Assembly (NCBI GenBank): GCA_963691655.1 | Contig: OY829328.1 | Span: 79,550,400-79,614,399, forward strand | DNA: 64,000 bases | Direction: 5' to 3' | DNA from: Toxonevra muliebris | Lineage: Eukaryota; Arthropoda; Insecta; Diptera; Pallopteridae | Shown: in pieces, positions 23,147 through 35,639 of the stretch | How positions within the stretch are numbered: position 1 is the stretch's first letter | Layout: each line of letters opens with the position of its first letter | Position numbers and translations under genes: made by a program | The notes under the pieces: model-generated | Database searches by the model: none | What the model saw: only the letters and a program-made list of their open reading frames with translations | Told to the model about the DNA's origin: nothing

Positions 23147-24850
23147 GGGTGTAAACAAATAAAAAAGTCAATTGCTGAGTAGCATATAACTTTTTTTTAA
23201 ATTTGTTGCTATCTAGTTACAAATGTCTTTGCAATTTTTGCAATAAAGTACTAAACAACTTGTTTTGATTTTCAACATTTATACAATTAGTTTGCTAATC
23301 AACAATGAAACTTGTTTGATTTATAAATAAATAAATATTAAAATTTGTTGAATTTTTACTAGAATTTTTGAAGGCTTTTGATTTGTGATCTAATGAGAAG
23401 ATGCGCATATATATAATTTAAAAATTGTTTGTTTATCGAGAAAAAAAATTATACGCTAAACAAAACTTCGCATATAAAAATCATTCTACACATAGAAATT
23501 TGAATAAAATTAATAAATATTTCAAGTGCTTAAAAAAAAGCCTGCAAAAAAATACTACAACTACTACAAACTACGTAGAAGTATTGATTCACAAGTTCAA
23601 ATTTCAGCTTAATAAAATTTATAAACTCATCAACTATTTTAAATATTCTAATAATATATTCGGTTTTAAAATAATAAGCATAGAATGAACAAACTTCGAG
23701 TAGATATATTTACTATATACTTAATTAAAACTTAAAAATATATATTTAAAAATAGCAATTTAAATAAGTATATATGTAAATATATATATTGAAGAAGTCT
23801 CGTTGAAAAACTTGAAACAAACTCAAACCCCCCCCCCCCCAAAAAAAAAATAAATAAAAAAAACGCGTCATCTTTAAAACAAAAACAAAAATCCAAAAAT
23901 CAATACTACTATTTATTAAATGAATATCATCACCATAGCCTATCTTCATCATCGTCATCAATGCTTCATTGGCGCCGTTTAATTTAAAATTGAAAGTTTT
24001 TATTATAGCTTTTGTTTCTTACTAATTTTTTTGAAATTTTTTTTTTTGTTTGGTTAATTTGCGATTTCTTTACTTCATAACAATAAAATGCAAAAACCAA
24101 TAACAAAAACTATGCACAATACCACAGCTATAAAAAGCTGTACCGTAGTAGCTCGCTAATAATTTCATTTCAAGTTTTTCAATATAGTTCCGGCAATATT
24201 TGTTTGCATTTTATATTATTTCTGCATATATGTACATATTTTTTTCTTCACTCTTGTTTACACAATTTCCATTGTGTTTTTTTTTTTTTTTTTTTTTTGC
24301 TTTGGTTTTTCGTATGTTTAAATTTTGTATTATTTTGAAAATTTTTATTTAAGCAATATCGTTTTTTTTTGTTTTTTTTTGTTTATAGCTTTAAAGTTTT
24401 AACTAATATTACAGTGCAATGATCCTTAACGTTCAGGTTGAGCGCTTAATTTAGTTTGATGTTTTTCCAATAGCAAAATAAATTCCAAAAAAAAAAATAA
24501 ATATGAATGTATAAGATTTTGTAATAAACTACTTCATTGAAGGTTTGAAGTTTTTGCTTAATTTTGCAAAAGAAGGGCGTGGTTTTCACTTGTTAGTTTT
24601 TTTGTTTTGTTTTGAAAATCATTGCACTATGGTGAAACAATGTTGTTGTTGTTATGTTAAAATATTTAACATTTTTTTTGTGTACTTGCTGAATATGAAT
24701 ATGAAAAGTGTGAGATAACACAAAAGATTTAAGACACAAACATTGTTAGGTGTTTAAAATATTAAAAACTAAATTAACTAAAGTACTTAATTAATGAAAA
24801 TTTATATACTATTATTTTACATCTATTTATTTTTTATTAAACAATCTTTT
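23147..24850. other. AT-rich intronic DNA
   Basis: Includes a C-homopolymer at 23828-23840 followed by poly-A, long poly-T at about 24278-24298, and short open frames of low complexity. No exon recognised. Confidence 0.5.
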
Positions 24851-24854
24851 TGAA

Positions 24855-25075
24855 ATGAAACTTCTTTGTCGGAACTGTGAATTGAGAATTTTGCAATGGA
24901 AATCGCGTTCTCATACGAAACTAATAAGAAACGACGTTATGTTGTTGTTAGTGTTTAGCAAACGGAGGCATATGGGAATTGGTTATATACTTACAATCAA
25001 GCAGAGAGTCGACTTCTCGCAGCCTTATCTCAGGCACTTTAGTGAGAGAGCTGAGAGCCGAGTGACGTCTGTCGT
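24855..25075 (-). repeat. Dispersed repeat family D copy
   Basis: On the plus strand: AACTGTGAATTGAGAATTTT, ACTAATAAGAAACGACGTTA, GTTAGTGTTTAGCAAACG and CAATCAAGCAGAGAGTCGAC. This matches the reverse complement of 22637-22850 and resembles 8580-8800. Confidence 0.75.
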
Positions 25076-25079
25076 CGTA

Positions 25080-25310
25080 CAAAAACACAATCGGGAGCAC
25101 AACAGCAAAGAAAACGAACTTGCCCTTTGACTTTGTTGTTTTCTTTATCTCTTCCTTTTTAACTTATACTCTCTCATTTATGTGCAATTGTAATGGCAGT
25201 GCAAGAGATTCTTCTCATCTCTTTGTTTTTTTTTTTTTTTGGTTAAACGGTATTGTGAGGGACGGGGGATGGGGGAACAAGGAACAGATGAGAAGTATTG
25301 CGGATCGTAT
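25080..25310 (-). repeat. Dispersed repeat family C copy
   Basis: CACAATCGGGAG, AACGAACTTGCCCTTTGA, ACTTATACTCTCTCA, GGTTAAACGGTATTGTGAGG and GGAACAGATGAG on the plus strand. It directly follows a family D copy. Confidence 0.75.
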
Positions 25311-25750
25311 TTAATAATTTTCATATCGATGTATAATATTAGTAACATATAAAAATAGTACTTGATTAATGATTAATTAGTGAAATATTTGAAAATAAAA
25401 TATGGCTGGCTTTTATGCCATGAGTGATAAATCTTTGTTGATTTTCACGACTGCCTAGTTGGTTCAGTTTTGCAAGCGATTTTCCCACTTTAACCTCATA
25501 ATAAATTATTTGACAACTAGATAAGTTTACTAGCTTGTCTAGTATCAGAGCCTTCTGCCAACTAAATAAAAACAAGAAAATTTCATTTTTAAAAACAAGC
25601 CATAAAATTTATCAGTTTCTATTAATTGCTTCTTGTGCTTTAGAAGTCATGTGTTTGTTGTAATAACTCAAAGCATTGTTGTTGCTATTGTTAGTGCACC
25701 ATATGAGAAAACGGAAAATCTGAGGCGAATTCATCATGCGGTTGTTGTAT
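25311..25750. other. AT-rich intronic DNA
   Basis: No repeat or coding segment recognised. A GGCGAATTCATCATGCGG block near 25733 may be a family L remnant. Confidence 0.4.
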
Positions 25751-25751
25751 T

Positions 25752-25891
25752 CATAGAGCGAATGAGACGATACTGAGATACTGAGAGAGCCGACGCCTGG
25801 AGTCGAGTTTTTTTCATATCAATGTATGGGAATCGGGCTCATACAAATGAGTAAGCCTCGGCTCTCTCAGCGTCGTTCACGTGCTCTATGA
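25752..25891. mobile_element. Palindromic element, family H-related
   Basis: The arms CATAGAGCGAATGAGACGAT..CTGAGAGAGCCGA and TCGGCTCTCTCAGCGTCGTT..GCTCTATGA form an imperfect inverted repeat of about 140 bp. The CTGAGAGAGCCGAC motif also marks family H near 5350 and 10665. Confidence 0.7.
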
Positions 25892-27480
25892 GCCTGGACA
25901 AACGAGAGCAATTATGCTGCACAAAACTGAATTTCAGGCAGAGACCTGGCGCAAAGGCACTAAAACATACACAAAAGAGGTTTTTTTTTTTTTTTGATTA
26001 GGGCTGCATTTTTATTTTATCTCAGAGCGCATCACACTAACACATCCAAAAGCAGTTCATATACATACAAATTTTATTCCTGCATAACTATGCTCGGAAA
26101 AACTGGGTGTTTATTCTCGAATATTCAATTTATAAATAATTTTATTTACATTTGTAAACAATTTTCTAACTGAAACCTCAAGAGAAACTATTTAAAGAAG
26201 CTCTTTGCCATGCCAGCTCCATTTTATAGCCATTGAAAAAATTTTCTCTAAGGAATGCCATAAGTTTCTCCGACATCTCATTAAATCCCTGGATATCAGA
26301 TATTCTGAATATTCTAGATCTTTCAGTTCAATATGAGATTTTCTGAAATAATCCCATTTTTGGCATGTTAAAGGAGGTAGCCAAGTATTTCGGTGTAAGT
26401 AATACTTCACTTCGACTGATTTCAGAATGATCTAAACCACTTATAACCGACTTCAAATAGAGTTTGATTAGTGAAGTTTGATTTGAATTTAAGAACGCAT
26501 CCTACATTGACAGAATATTCTAATGCACTACACTTTTCAGGCATATCTCAAATTTATAGAAGAATAAGACCTTAACAAATATTTATCCCGATCATTATTT
26601 CTGACATTTTCAAAACCAAAGCAAATGCTTACAGCTATTATCCCCCACCCCCCATTTCCCTCCCAATCAACACATTTCCAATTTGCTTGAATTATCCCCT
26701 CATAAATTGTTTTGTAACGAAACAAAAATCTCTAGATCTACTAGCGGCACCACTAAACGTCATCACAGCAGGTGGGCAACATCTCTCTTTACTTTTTTTT
26801 ATTACTATTGAACCTACTTCAACATCATTGATTGCCAATTAAATTGTTTTTGGTTTACCTCAATCTAAGTTTTATTTTGTTGAATTATAATCAATTTACC
26901 AATTACTTATAATCACTTTCTAAATAAAATAACTAGACAATTTCTTAATATTTGTTTAAATTTATCGATCATTATAGATTTATGACAATTGGCCAGTTTA
27001 TTATTTGTATTGTTTCACTGCTGCTATTTATATAAAAATTTAATTAAAATTGTAGTGAGCATACACACCATTAAATAAGTTACTAGGTATAACTTGCAAC
27101 AACCAACACCTGGAACTTTCTTTTTAGCTGATTATGCAAAATTAATGTCATATCTTTGTTACTTTTGCATATGCAAATATTGTATACATTTTCAGTTATC
27201 TTATATTTAAGTCCATGAAGAAATTTAAACAGAAATACTTAACCCAGCATGGCATGAAGAGACTAGTTAAAAACTCTGTGTGTGGTATTACGCATGGCGG
27301 AAATGAATTTTTATACATTAAATGTGCAATTCACTCAATTTTATTTAATCAATTATATTTGAATATTTTTTTTCCACTTAATTAGTTGCATGACGTTCTT
27401 AGAAGAGCGAAAGAGAGAGAGAGAGAGAGAACTTCGATTTTGTAAGAGATGGAAAGGGGAGTGACAGTGTGGGGAAATTC
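25892..27480. other. Intronic DNA, unrecognised
   Basis: Somewhat less repetitive than its surroundings at 26160-26760. It holds a pyrimidine-rich C-run patch at about 26641-26662. The GA run at about 27412-27430 marks the approach to a family C copy. No exon with splice sites could be supported. Confidence 0.45.
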
Positions 27481-27499
27481 ACCATACATTTTACAATTC

Positions 27500-27735
27500 T
27501 AATACATCTCATCTGTTCATTGTTTCCTCTCCCTCCAAACCATTTAACGAAGAGGCGAGAGATTTCGTCGTTGTGTACTCATAATCGCAGCCGAGTAGCC
27601 AAAATACAAAATTTAATACAAACAAATTGCAATTGTATTTAAATGAGAGAGTATTAGTTGAAAAGAAAGAGATCAAGAGAACAAAAAAGTCAAAGAGCAA
27701 GTTTGTTTAATTTGTTGTTGTGCTCCCGATTGTAT
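27500..27735 (+). repeat. Dispersed repeat family C copy
   Basis: CATCTCATCTGTTCATTGTT, ACCATTTAACGAAGAGGCGA, GCCGAGTAGCCAAAA, GAGAGTATTAGTTGAAAAG, AAGAGCAAGTTTGTTTAATT and GTGCTCCCGATTGT are in the family order. Confidence 0.78.
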
Positions 27736-28485
27736 TCTTGCATTAAGGAGGGGAGACGAACAGGGTTGTAGTTGAACGTGTGAAAGAGTCAGGGATTTTT
27801 TTGAGAATGGAATCAATTGTTGGTTGAGGATTTTCGCACAAGAGGCCAGAGTTTTTCGCAAGCTCAAATTTGAGAAGGGTTTTATCTGTGGAAGAACGAA
27901 GTTTGTTAGGGAAAACTTTTTGAGTAGAAATATGGTAATGTTTTCGTTGTTGAAAGTTATGTCTCTTTAAGATTACAGTCACTCAACTTTGAGACCAAAC
28001 TAAGTTTGTTTCGGAACTTCCAGGATTTTGGTTAAGTTGGAGTGACTGTTTAAGAGCACACTTAGGCCTGGATAGCCCATTGTGATACCACATAGTTGGA
28101 CCTACAGTTTAACGCTGGTTCCAAAAGGTGGTTTTCAATTAGCTTCTTGACAAATTCAATATAGAATTATGTTTTTCTTTTAGTTTAATGAATAATGAGG
28201 ATGTTTTTCTCTTTTTAGCGGAATATTAATTAAGTATCGGAGTTTCAATTCTCTTCCAATCAGCTCAAAAGTAATAACTCAAAGTTAAAATTGGGAAAAA
28301 GTCAACTTTCAAGGAAAATAAATAAATATTCGATTTTGTTCGCAACATGAGCTTCTTTATAAATTTTCAAGGAAAAGAAATAGATATTCGATTCCGTTCG
28401 GAACTTGGTAAAAATAAGCAGTAAAAAGAACTAGAAAGGATTAGAGGCGAGAAAAATTTGCTTTGCTTCTTTCTGTTGGTTTCAA
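27736..28485 (-). other. Possible decayed coding remnant, unrecognised
   Basis: Base composition differs from the surrounding AT-rich DNA. The minus strand is open for 79 codons (27743-27982) and reads as mixed-composition peptide including PQPTIDSILKKIPDSFTR. Stops interrupt on either side. A retrotransposon fragment is possible. I recognise no family. Confidence 0.3.
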
Positions 28486-28489
28486 TAGC

Positions 28490-29224
28490 CCTATTCACCC
28501 TTTAGAGTTAAGTAAAAAAATACTTTACAATAACAAAATATACTACAATTGTTTCTAGTCTCAATTTACTTTTGTTTTTTGGTTTGAGCCTTGACTAAAA
28601 TATTTACTACACTGTTACTCTGAGTGAGAGAGAAAATCAGTGTTGCCTACTTATTGAAGTATAGGATAACAAAAAATAAAAAAATATAGTTTTGTTGCTA
28701 GCGCATTAGATTAGCAACATTGAGTGCAAAGAAAAATACAGCTGATTGAGATATTTATCTCAGAGTGTACAATCTCAGTTTTAGATGCGTTCACTCTCTA
28801 AGGTAAAATATTACTTTCTTAACCCGTTACCCAGCACTTTAAGGCGAATTCACAGACTGTACTCTCTTTTCGTTTTCACGCTCTCTTAAATTGAGAGCGG
28901 CAAAACTTCATATAAAATATAACGAAAAGAGAGTACGGTCTGTGAATTCGCCTCTTAAGTTGAGAGCGTAAAAACTTCATATATAAAAAAAAAACAAAAA
29001 AACAGTGCGGTTTGTGAATTCGCCTCTTAAGTTGAGAGCGTAAAAACTTCATATAAAAAAAAAACGAAGAGAGATTACGGTCTGTGAATTCGCCTTAAAG
29101 GGCTGAGCATATATATGTTGCTTACTCTTAAATTGAGAGCGTAAAAACTTCAATTAAAAAAAAAAAAAAAAGAGAAAAAGGCACTGGGTCGTTGAATTCG
29201 CCTTTACTCTAAAGAATGAATAGG
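28490..29224. mobile_element. Composite element: outer TIRs around a nested palindrome array
   Basis: The outer inverted ends are CCTATTCACCCTTTAGAGT (28490 on) and, reverse-complemented from 29202-29224, CCTATTCATTCTTTAGAGT. Inside lies the family L array at 28842-29207. The outer ends share about 17 of 19 positions. No target duplication was resolved. Confidence 0.7.
28842..29207. repeat. Family L palindrome plus tandem half-units
   Basis: AGGCGAATTCACAGACTGTA..CTCTCTTTTCGTT at 28842 mirrors AACGAAAAGAGAGTACGG..GTGAATTCGCCT ending 28953. The right half then repeats with GAATTCGCCT at 28944, 29017 and 29087 (period about 70-73 bp), and once more, diverged, at 29194. Each half carries TTGAGAGCG.AAAACTTCATAT. 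Confidence 0.8.
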
Positions 29225-29229
29225 ATTAC

Positions 29230-31685
29230 TACTATTAAAAGTTGGCTACTTTTTATATAAAAAAGTAACACAAATATGCATCACAATCTGGTTTCTTTTT
29301 CTAACTTTAGTTTATAATTACTAAACAACTAGTTATTTCTCCTGACTGGGTTAACAACAAGTAGACATATTTTAATGCCAGCACATTACCTCAACAATAT
29401 TATTATTATTATTTAAATGATAATAAACAAACATTCACAAAAAAATTATAATAATAAAAAAAAAATAGCCTCATTAAATGTAAATATCGTAAAAGTGCGA
29501 ACGAGTGAACGGAAAGTAAAGAAAATCAAAAGCAAAATACAGCAACAAATTCACTTTCTTTTAAGTTAAAATGTTGACAATATCGTTATTGCTATTGTTG
29601 TCGTTTTAATGGTTGCTGTTATTGTTATTATTTTTACTTACAAAAAAAAAAAAAAAAAACTAGGCATCGAAAACTTTTGTTGTAGGTGGTTCTGTTTGAG
29701 CGCAAACTTTTGAATATATCGTAGGTAATTTTACCTTTAAAAGTATAAATTTCAATATGTGTAACACATTTACATATACAGGCATATTTTACCTATACCT
29801 ACATACATATGTACTTATATGTGTAAACATATTTGCGTATTTAATGAATAAATGAAAGTGAAATGTCATTCTCAATTTCAATTTTAATGATTGATCGTGC
29901 GTTTTTTTATGATATATAGTTTTGTAGTATTTTATTATAATTTAAAAAAACTAACGTGTGCTAATAATGGGTGAAAAAAAAACAACAAAATTTTATAGCC
30001 AAAAATAACTTTCTTGAATTGGTTTTTTTTTATAATTTTATTTAAATTATACACAAAAAAAAAAATACAAAAACGAAAACGAAAAAATGTTTTATTTTTT
30101 AATCTGTTTAGAATTCTAGGTTTGTATAAGCAAAAATTTTTTACTTATTTAATAGAAATAGAATAGAAAAAAAAGGAATAACAAAATTAAAAACAAATAA
30201 AATTTTTTCTCCCCTCTTCACGCCGCACTTTCATATAAAAATTTTGTTTTGTTACCATACAAATTTCTTTGACAGTATAAAAATAAATTTTAAAGAATTT
30301 TTTTGTAGATTTTCGGGTTTAGTTGAAATCACATTTAACGCAAAATTACTAAAATACTTTCAGTTTCATTCAATTTCTCAAATAAACTCTATAAAAATCA
30401 CAATCTTTTTCGAATTGGAGCTTTAGTTTCCCATTTAACTAGCATTTTAATACACCGTTCTCAGTTTTGCTTCAAGTTTGAGCAAATTTATTTCAAAACT
30501 AATTTATACAAATGTTTAAATTAATTTAACAATTTTTTTTCAATTTATTTTTATATGTACAAAAAATGTTTTATCATCACTTCAGATTCTAATCAATTTA
30601 AACTCAACATCAAGTTTGTTTCCTAGGTCTTTTGTATAAATTGAAAAACAAAAATGCGGAAATTTTATTTTCTACGTCGCTTTATTTGTTTTTTTTTTAT
30701 TTTGTTTTTTTTTTTTGGGTCTTTTGCGCTTTTTAAACAATTTAAAATTTATTTGTTTTTTTTTTCTCCTTCTTACTTTTACTTTGCGTTATTATCTTAC
30801 GAATAAAATTTTACTTAAAAAAAAAAAGTTGAAAACTATGCCATAGCACTACACTAACAATAACAACAACAACAAACAATTGCAAAAAGCAAACCACCCA
30901 CCTACACAACAACAACAACGCATACACACGAACGAAGTCGCATACGTAAGAAAAACAAAAGTAACAGTTTTTTTTTTTTTTCTTCTTATCCGTTATTTTT
31001 AGTTAAAACTTTTTTCAGTTGAAAATTAATTGCCAGCAGGGCGTAAACAATTTAAAGACAACGATAAATTGTTTAAATTGGCCATTTGTTTATTAGAGTG
31101 GCAACAGCGATGAAAACTAAAAGCGGGCAACTATGTTCGAAAAAAAATTAAAATAAAAACCCAACAATAAAAATAATGACAATTATAATGAATACGACAA
31201 TAATCTTTCACCAATTCCCTACAAAAAAAAAAAAAAAAAACAAAAAACACTGTCACCAAGAGTCGCTTCTACCACCGAACATTTACCCGCCCAGCTTTTC
31301 TCACTTCTCTTGAATGCATTTTTCCCTTTTTGTATTTGTTGTTGTTTTATATATCATAGCTTGCATTGGTTTTACATACGCAGTTGCGCCTTTCTCTCTC
31401 TCAAAAAAAAAAAAAAAATTATAATAATCACACAGGAAAGCAACAATAATAAAATACAAACACATATAAAAAGTTTGAAATTTATATGGCCTGCAGGGTT
31501 TTTATTTTATTAAATAATGAAACCAAAAAATTATTGTTGAAATTATGTAGATAAGTGTGTTTTTTATTGCGAAACAACTTCATCTAAAGTTTTTTAAGCT
31601 TTGTTTGATTTTTTATCGGATTAAGTTTAATTAATACTAGATGGAAAGCCCAGTGATCGAAATTCGATTACTCTCTAGATATAAA
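29230..31685. other. AT-rich intronic DNA
   Basis: Homopolymer-rich, with CAA repeats at 30858-30924 and a dispersed motif copy (AGTTTGTTTCCTAGGTCTTT) at about 30613-30632. No exon recognised. Confidence 0.5.
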
Positions 31686-31689
31686 AATG

Positions 31690-31935
31690 AGACCGGGAGA
31701 ACATTTTGAGCATCTTTCGTTTCCATTTCCATATTTCGTTGAAACGAAAGAGACAAAAAAAAAACACTTCGTTTATATGGTCGCTCAAATGAGCGCTCAC
31801 CTTTGCACTCACAACAAAAATATATTCTATTGCCAGTGTTGTGCTAAAACGAAAAGAGAGAAAGAGCGCACATTTACATTCACAACATTCTTCTCTTCCC
31901 GCGTGCTCGATGTACAACGATTCTGTACTGTTTAA
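31690..31935 (+). repeat. Unique arm of family G element, copy 1
   Basis: Shares ACATTTTGAGC, GAAACGAAAG, CACAACAAAAATATAT, GAGCGCACATTTACATTCAC and CTCTTCCCGCGTG, in order, with the reverse complement of 55105-55270. It abuts the minisatellite at 31940-32330. Confidence 0.72.
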
Positions 31936-31939
31936 ATGT

Positions 31940-32330
31940 TACATGAAACAACTACTTCGCTGTTAAATGGTTCTGTACTGTTAAATGATTCTGTACTGTT
32001 AAATGGTTCTGCACTGTTAAATGGTTCGGAACTGTTAAATAGCTCTGCACTGTTAAATGGTTCTGCCCTGTTAAATGGTTCTGTACTATTAAATGATTCT
32101 GTACTGTTAAATGGTTCTGCACTGTTAAATAGTTCTGCACTGTTAAATGGTTCTGCACTGTTAAATAGTTCTGCACTGTTAAATGGTTCTGCACTGTTAA
32201 ATGGTTCTGTACTATTAAATGGTTCTGTACTGTTAAACGATTCTGAATGTTAAATCAAAAACTGCTCTACTGTTAAACGATTCTGTACTGTTTGAATGTA
32301 AAACGAATGTTAAATTTCTCTACTGTTTTT
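31940..32330 (+). repeat. 18-bp minisatellite (family G)
   Basis: About twenty tandem copies of CTGTTAAATGGTTCTGTA with point variants (GCA/GTA/GAA, GGT/AGT/GAT). Because the unit is 18 bp and stop-free, both strands stay open for 80-105 codons and translate as LLNGSV-type hexapeptides. I read that as a by-product of the repeat, not a gene. Confidence 0.92.
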
Positions 32331-32334
32331 GTTG

Positions 32335-34165
32335 TTGTATTACGCACACTCGAATTCTTAGCTATTTTTACCTGAGTTAACATCAACAAATTCGCATGAA
32401 ACTGATATTATATCGCTCATTTACTAAAAAACTGTCATAACTCAAAAAACGTGATTTTGCAGAAAACGCATTTAAAGTTTTCAATTGACTCCCACTTTGC
32501 AGAAAAAAGAAGAAATCTTATAATTCTCAAGCGCAGAGTATACAAGATATTAATATGAAATTTTTACACAATATGAAGCGTGACATAATGAATAACTCTG
32601 CATCATTAACTCAAAAATCGTGTTTTTTGACTTATGACATACTTATGCTAAAGTTGGTTCTTAGCGTATTAATATATAGATCTCTAAAATTTCATGAAAG
32701 TATAAAAATATAATTTTTCTAACCCAAAAATTTCTCCGTTTTCTCCCCAAATTAAAATAAAATGTTTAAGTTAATTTCCATTATTTTCCCACTGTTTTCT
32801 ACATTGTTACTCAACAAGCAAGCAAAGCTTGTAATCACTAAATAGTTACCATATACAAAATGAAAGCCTTGTGCGATAATAATCTAAAGTTTTTTTTGTA
32901 ACAAAAACTTTGTCGATTAGCATAGCAAGCCAAAAAAAAATTTAAAGTTTTACTAAACAGATCATTAACGCATTAAAACCACAAAACATTGGCGGTGGTG
33001 GGACTTGCATGATGCGTGGGCGAAAAAAGTATCTACAAAATATAAAAAGCACAAAACATTAGCAACATAAAAATTACACAGAGCAAATGCCGAAGCCACG
33101 CAACTAAATGGCGGGTAGACCGTGTGGAGGAGAACATGTGCACGCGACCGCGTATGGCGCATGCGTAATGTGATGGAAAGGTGCGCGCTGCGAATTACAA
33201 TTACATTTTCAATTTAACCTCACTTTTTATTATTATTTTTTTTTTGTGTCTTTTTATTTGTTTTGTTTTTTTGTCAACATCATCATGCTCACATCAATGC
33301 CAAGGTTTTGGTTTTTTTTTGGAGTTATTACTTCTCTCTATTTTTGTACAATTTAGATTAATGGAAGCTCGTTATTTTTCATTTGTTTGCATTTCCTATG
33401 AATGGCATTCATATTTAATTTGTTTCTTTCTTTTTTGTTTTTATGGTTTTAGTGTCATTTTTTTTATTGTTTAGATTTAACGTACATTGAATTACTATTA
33501 TTTTTTTTTATTTTTTACTTAATAAAGCGATTTTTCTCGGCTTTTTGTAAATTAAACTGAAAGCGAAAAGAAAAGGCTTTTATTTTGGTAAAAGTAAACA
33601 GTTTTTTTTATTAAATTATATAATCAAATACTCGTATTTTATTACAATTTAAAAATAAGCAGTCAAGAAAAACGATTTCTCTGTTTCCAATCTGTTATTA
33701 AATAACAATTGTTTAATATTATCTTTAGTTATAAATTTAATTTACAGATTCGCAAAGATTTATATTTTGCCTTCGACTTGGCACTTGTTTTTTCTCTTAG
33801 CGACACCGGAAATCGTCCCTGTTCCCCAATTTCCTCTTAGAAGCCATTTGCCTATTTCAGTATTTGACATACAGATGGCAGTAGTAAAATGCAAACTTGC
33901 CTTAAATTAGTTACTTGTAATATACAAACATACCTTAAACTACTTCTATAGTAACAAATTATATCACTACAATTTCTTTAGAAATTTTATTTTTTTCGAA
34001 AATTTCTACTAATAAAAAAAACACTTTCATATAAAGAAAATATCCTATATTGAAAAAAAAGCAATTTCTGTTTAACCGAGTGAAAGCTCAGAACCCGTGG
34101 CGGATTTACGATTTTGTTCTGAGAATGGCCGATTTTGCTAAGATTTAAAGGTTGCACAACAAATA
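32335..34165. other. Intronic DNA, unrecognised
   Basis: AT-rich, with a locally GC-richer patch at about 32985-33190 (GCGTGGGCG, GCGACCGCGTATGGCGCATG). Short T-rich open frames near 33181-33474. No splice-bounded coding segment supported. Confidence 0.45.
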
Positions 34166-34169
34166 AATA

Positions 34170-35625
34170 ACTAAACCAATAACTAGACCAAAAAACTACA
34201 GGCCAAAATTTAAATAAAAAACAGATCCGAAATCAAAACCAGAACCCAGAACAAAAACCTGTCTAAAATTCAGATCGAAACTCACACTAAAATCAAGACT
34301 AAAATTTAGACAAAAATTCAGATATAAATGAAACCGAAATTCAAACCAAACTCAAACCAGAAGTGAGACAAAACATCAGACCAAAAATCCATCCGAAAAT
34401 CAAACCAAATTCAGATTAGAGATCAGGTCAAAAGTCAAGCCAAAATCAAACCAAAAATCAGATCAAAATTTAAATGAAAACTCAGACCGAAATTCCGATC
34501 AGAGTTCAGACGAACTTCAGACCAAAAGACAAATCAAAAATCGAACCAAAAATCAGACCAAAATCCAAATCAAAACTCAAACCAAAACTCCGATCATAGT
34601 TCAGACGAACTTCAGACCAAAAGTCAAACCAAAAATCGAACCAAAATTCAAATAAAAACTCAGACCAAATCTCCGATCAGAGTTCAGACGAACTTCAGAC
34701 CAAAAGTCAAACCAAAATCCAAATCAAAATTCAGACCAAAAATCAGACCAAAATCCAGTCGAACGTCAGACCAAAATTAGATCAGAGTTCAGACGAACTT
34801 CCGACCAAAAGTCAAATAAAAAATCGAACCAAAAATCAGACCAAAATCCAAATCAAAACTCAGACCAAAATTCCGATCAAAGTTCAGACGAACTTCAGAC
34901 CAAAAACCAAACCAAAAATCAGACCAAAACCCAAATCAAAACTCAGACCCAAAATCCAATCGAACGTCAGATAAAAATTAGATCAGAGTTCAGGCGAACT
35001 TCAGACCAAAAGTCAAACAAAAATCAAACCAAAAATCAATTCAAAATCTAAATCAAAACACAGATCAAAACTCAGACCAAAATTCCGATCAGAATTCAAA
35101 CGAACTTCAGACCAAAAACCAAACCAAAATTCAGTCCAAAGTCCAGATCGAATCCCAGTCTAAATTTAGATTAGAGTTCAGACCAACTTCAGACCAAAGA
35201 TTAAATCAAATTCACATCAGATTTCAGACGAACTTCAGACTAAATATATTTAACCAAAATCAGCATAAAAATTTAGATAAATATCAAACCGAAATTCTCA
35301 GCCCAAAATTCAAATCAAATTTAGACCAGAAGGCGGACAAAACATCAGGCCAAAATTCAGATCAAACCAAAATTCAAACCAAAACTAAATTTAAATCAAA
35401 ATTCAGACAAAAAACCAGGCCAAAAATCAAACTAAAACCAAACCCCAGACCAAAAATCAGTCGAAAAATCTATTTACAGTTCCTAACAAAACTCAAACCA
35501 AAATTTATATCAGAATTCAATCCAGAATCAGACTAAAATCAGTTCAAAAATCAGAAAAAATTTAAACATAATTTACGCCAAAAATCCGGTATAAATTTAA
35601 ACAAAACTTGGGCTTAAATCAGACC
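34170..35625 (+). repeat. Degenerate AC-rich satellite, higher-order unit ~80-106 bp
   Basis: Continuous variants of ACCAAAA(T)TCAG over about 1.45 kb. The marker AGTTCAGACGAACTTCAGAC recurs near 34504, 34599, 34680, 34786, 34881, 34986, 35092 and 35175, showing a higher-order unit made of about eight short subunits. Few plus-strand stops occur in the best parts, but there is no ATG-led frame of note. Confidence 0.9.
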
Positions 35626-35639
35626 TTGCAAGCAAAATA

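Noticed and set aside
31936..32253. 105-codon open frame with LLNGS repeats as a gene
   Set aside because: It exists because an 18-bp repeat unit is stop-free; the opposite strand is open for the same reason, and the inverted copy at 54.5 kb has decayed frames.
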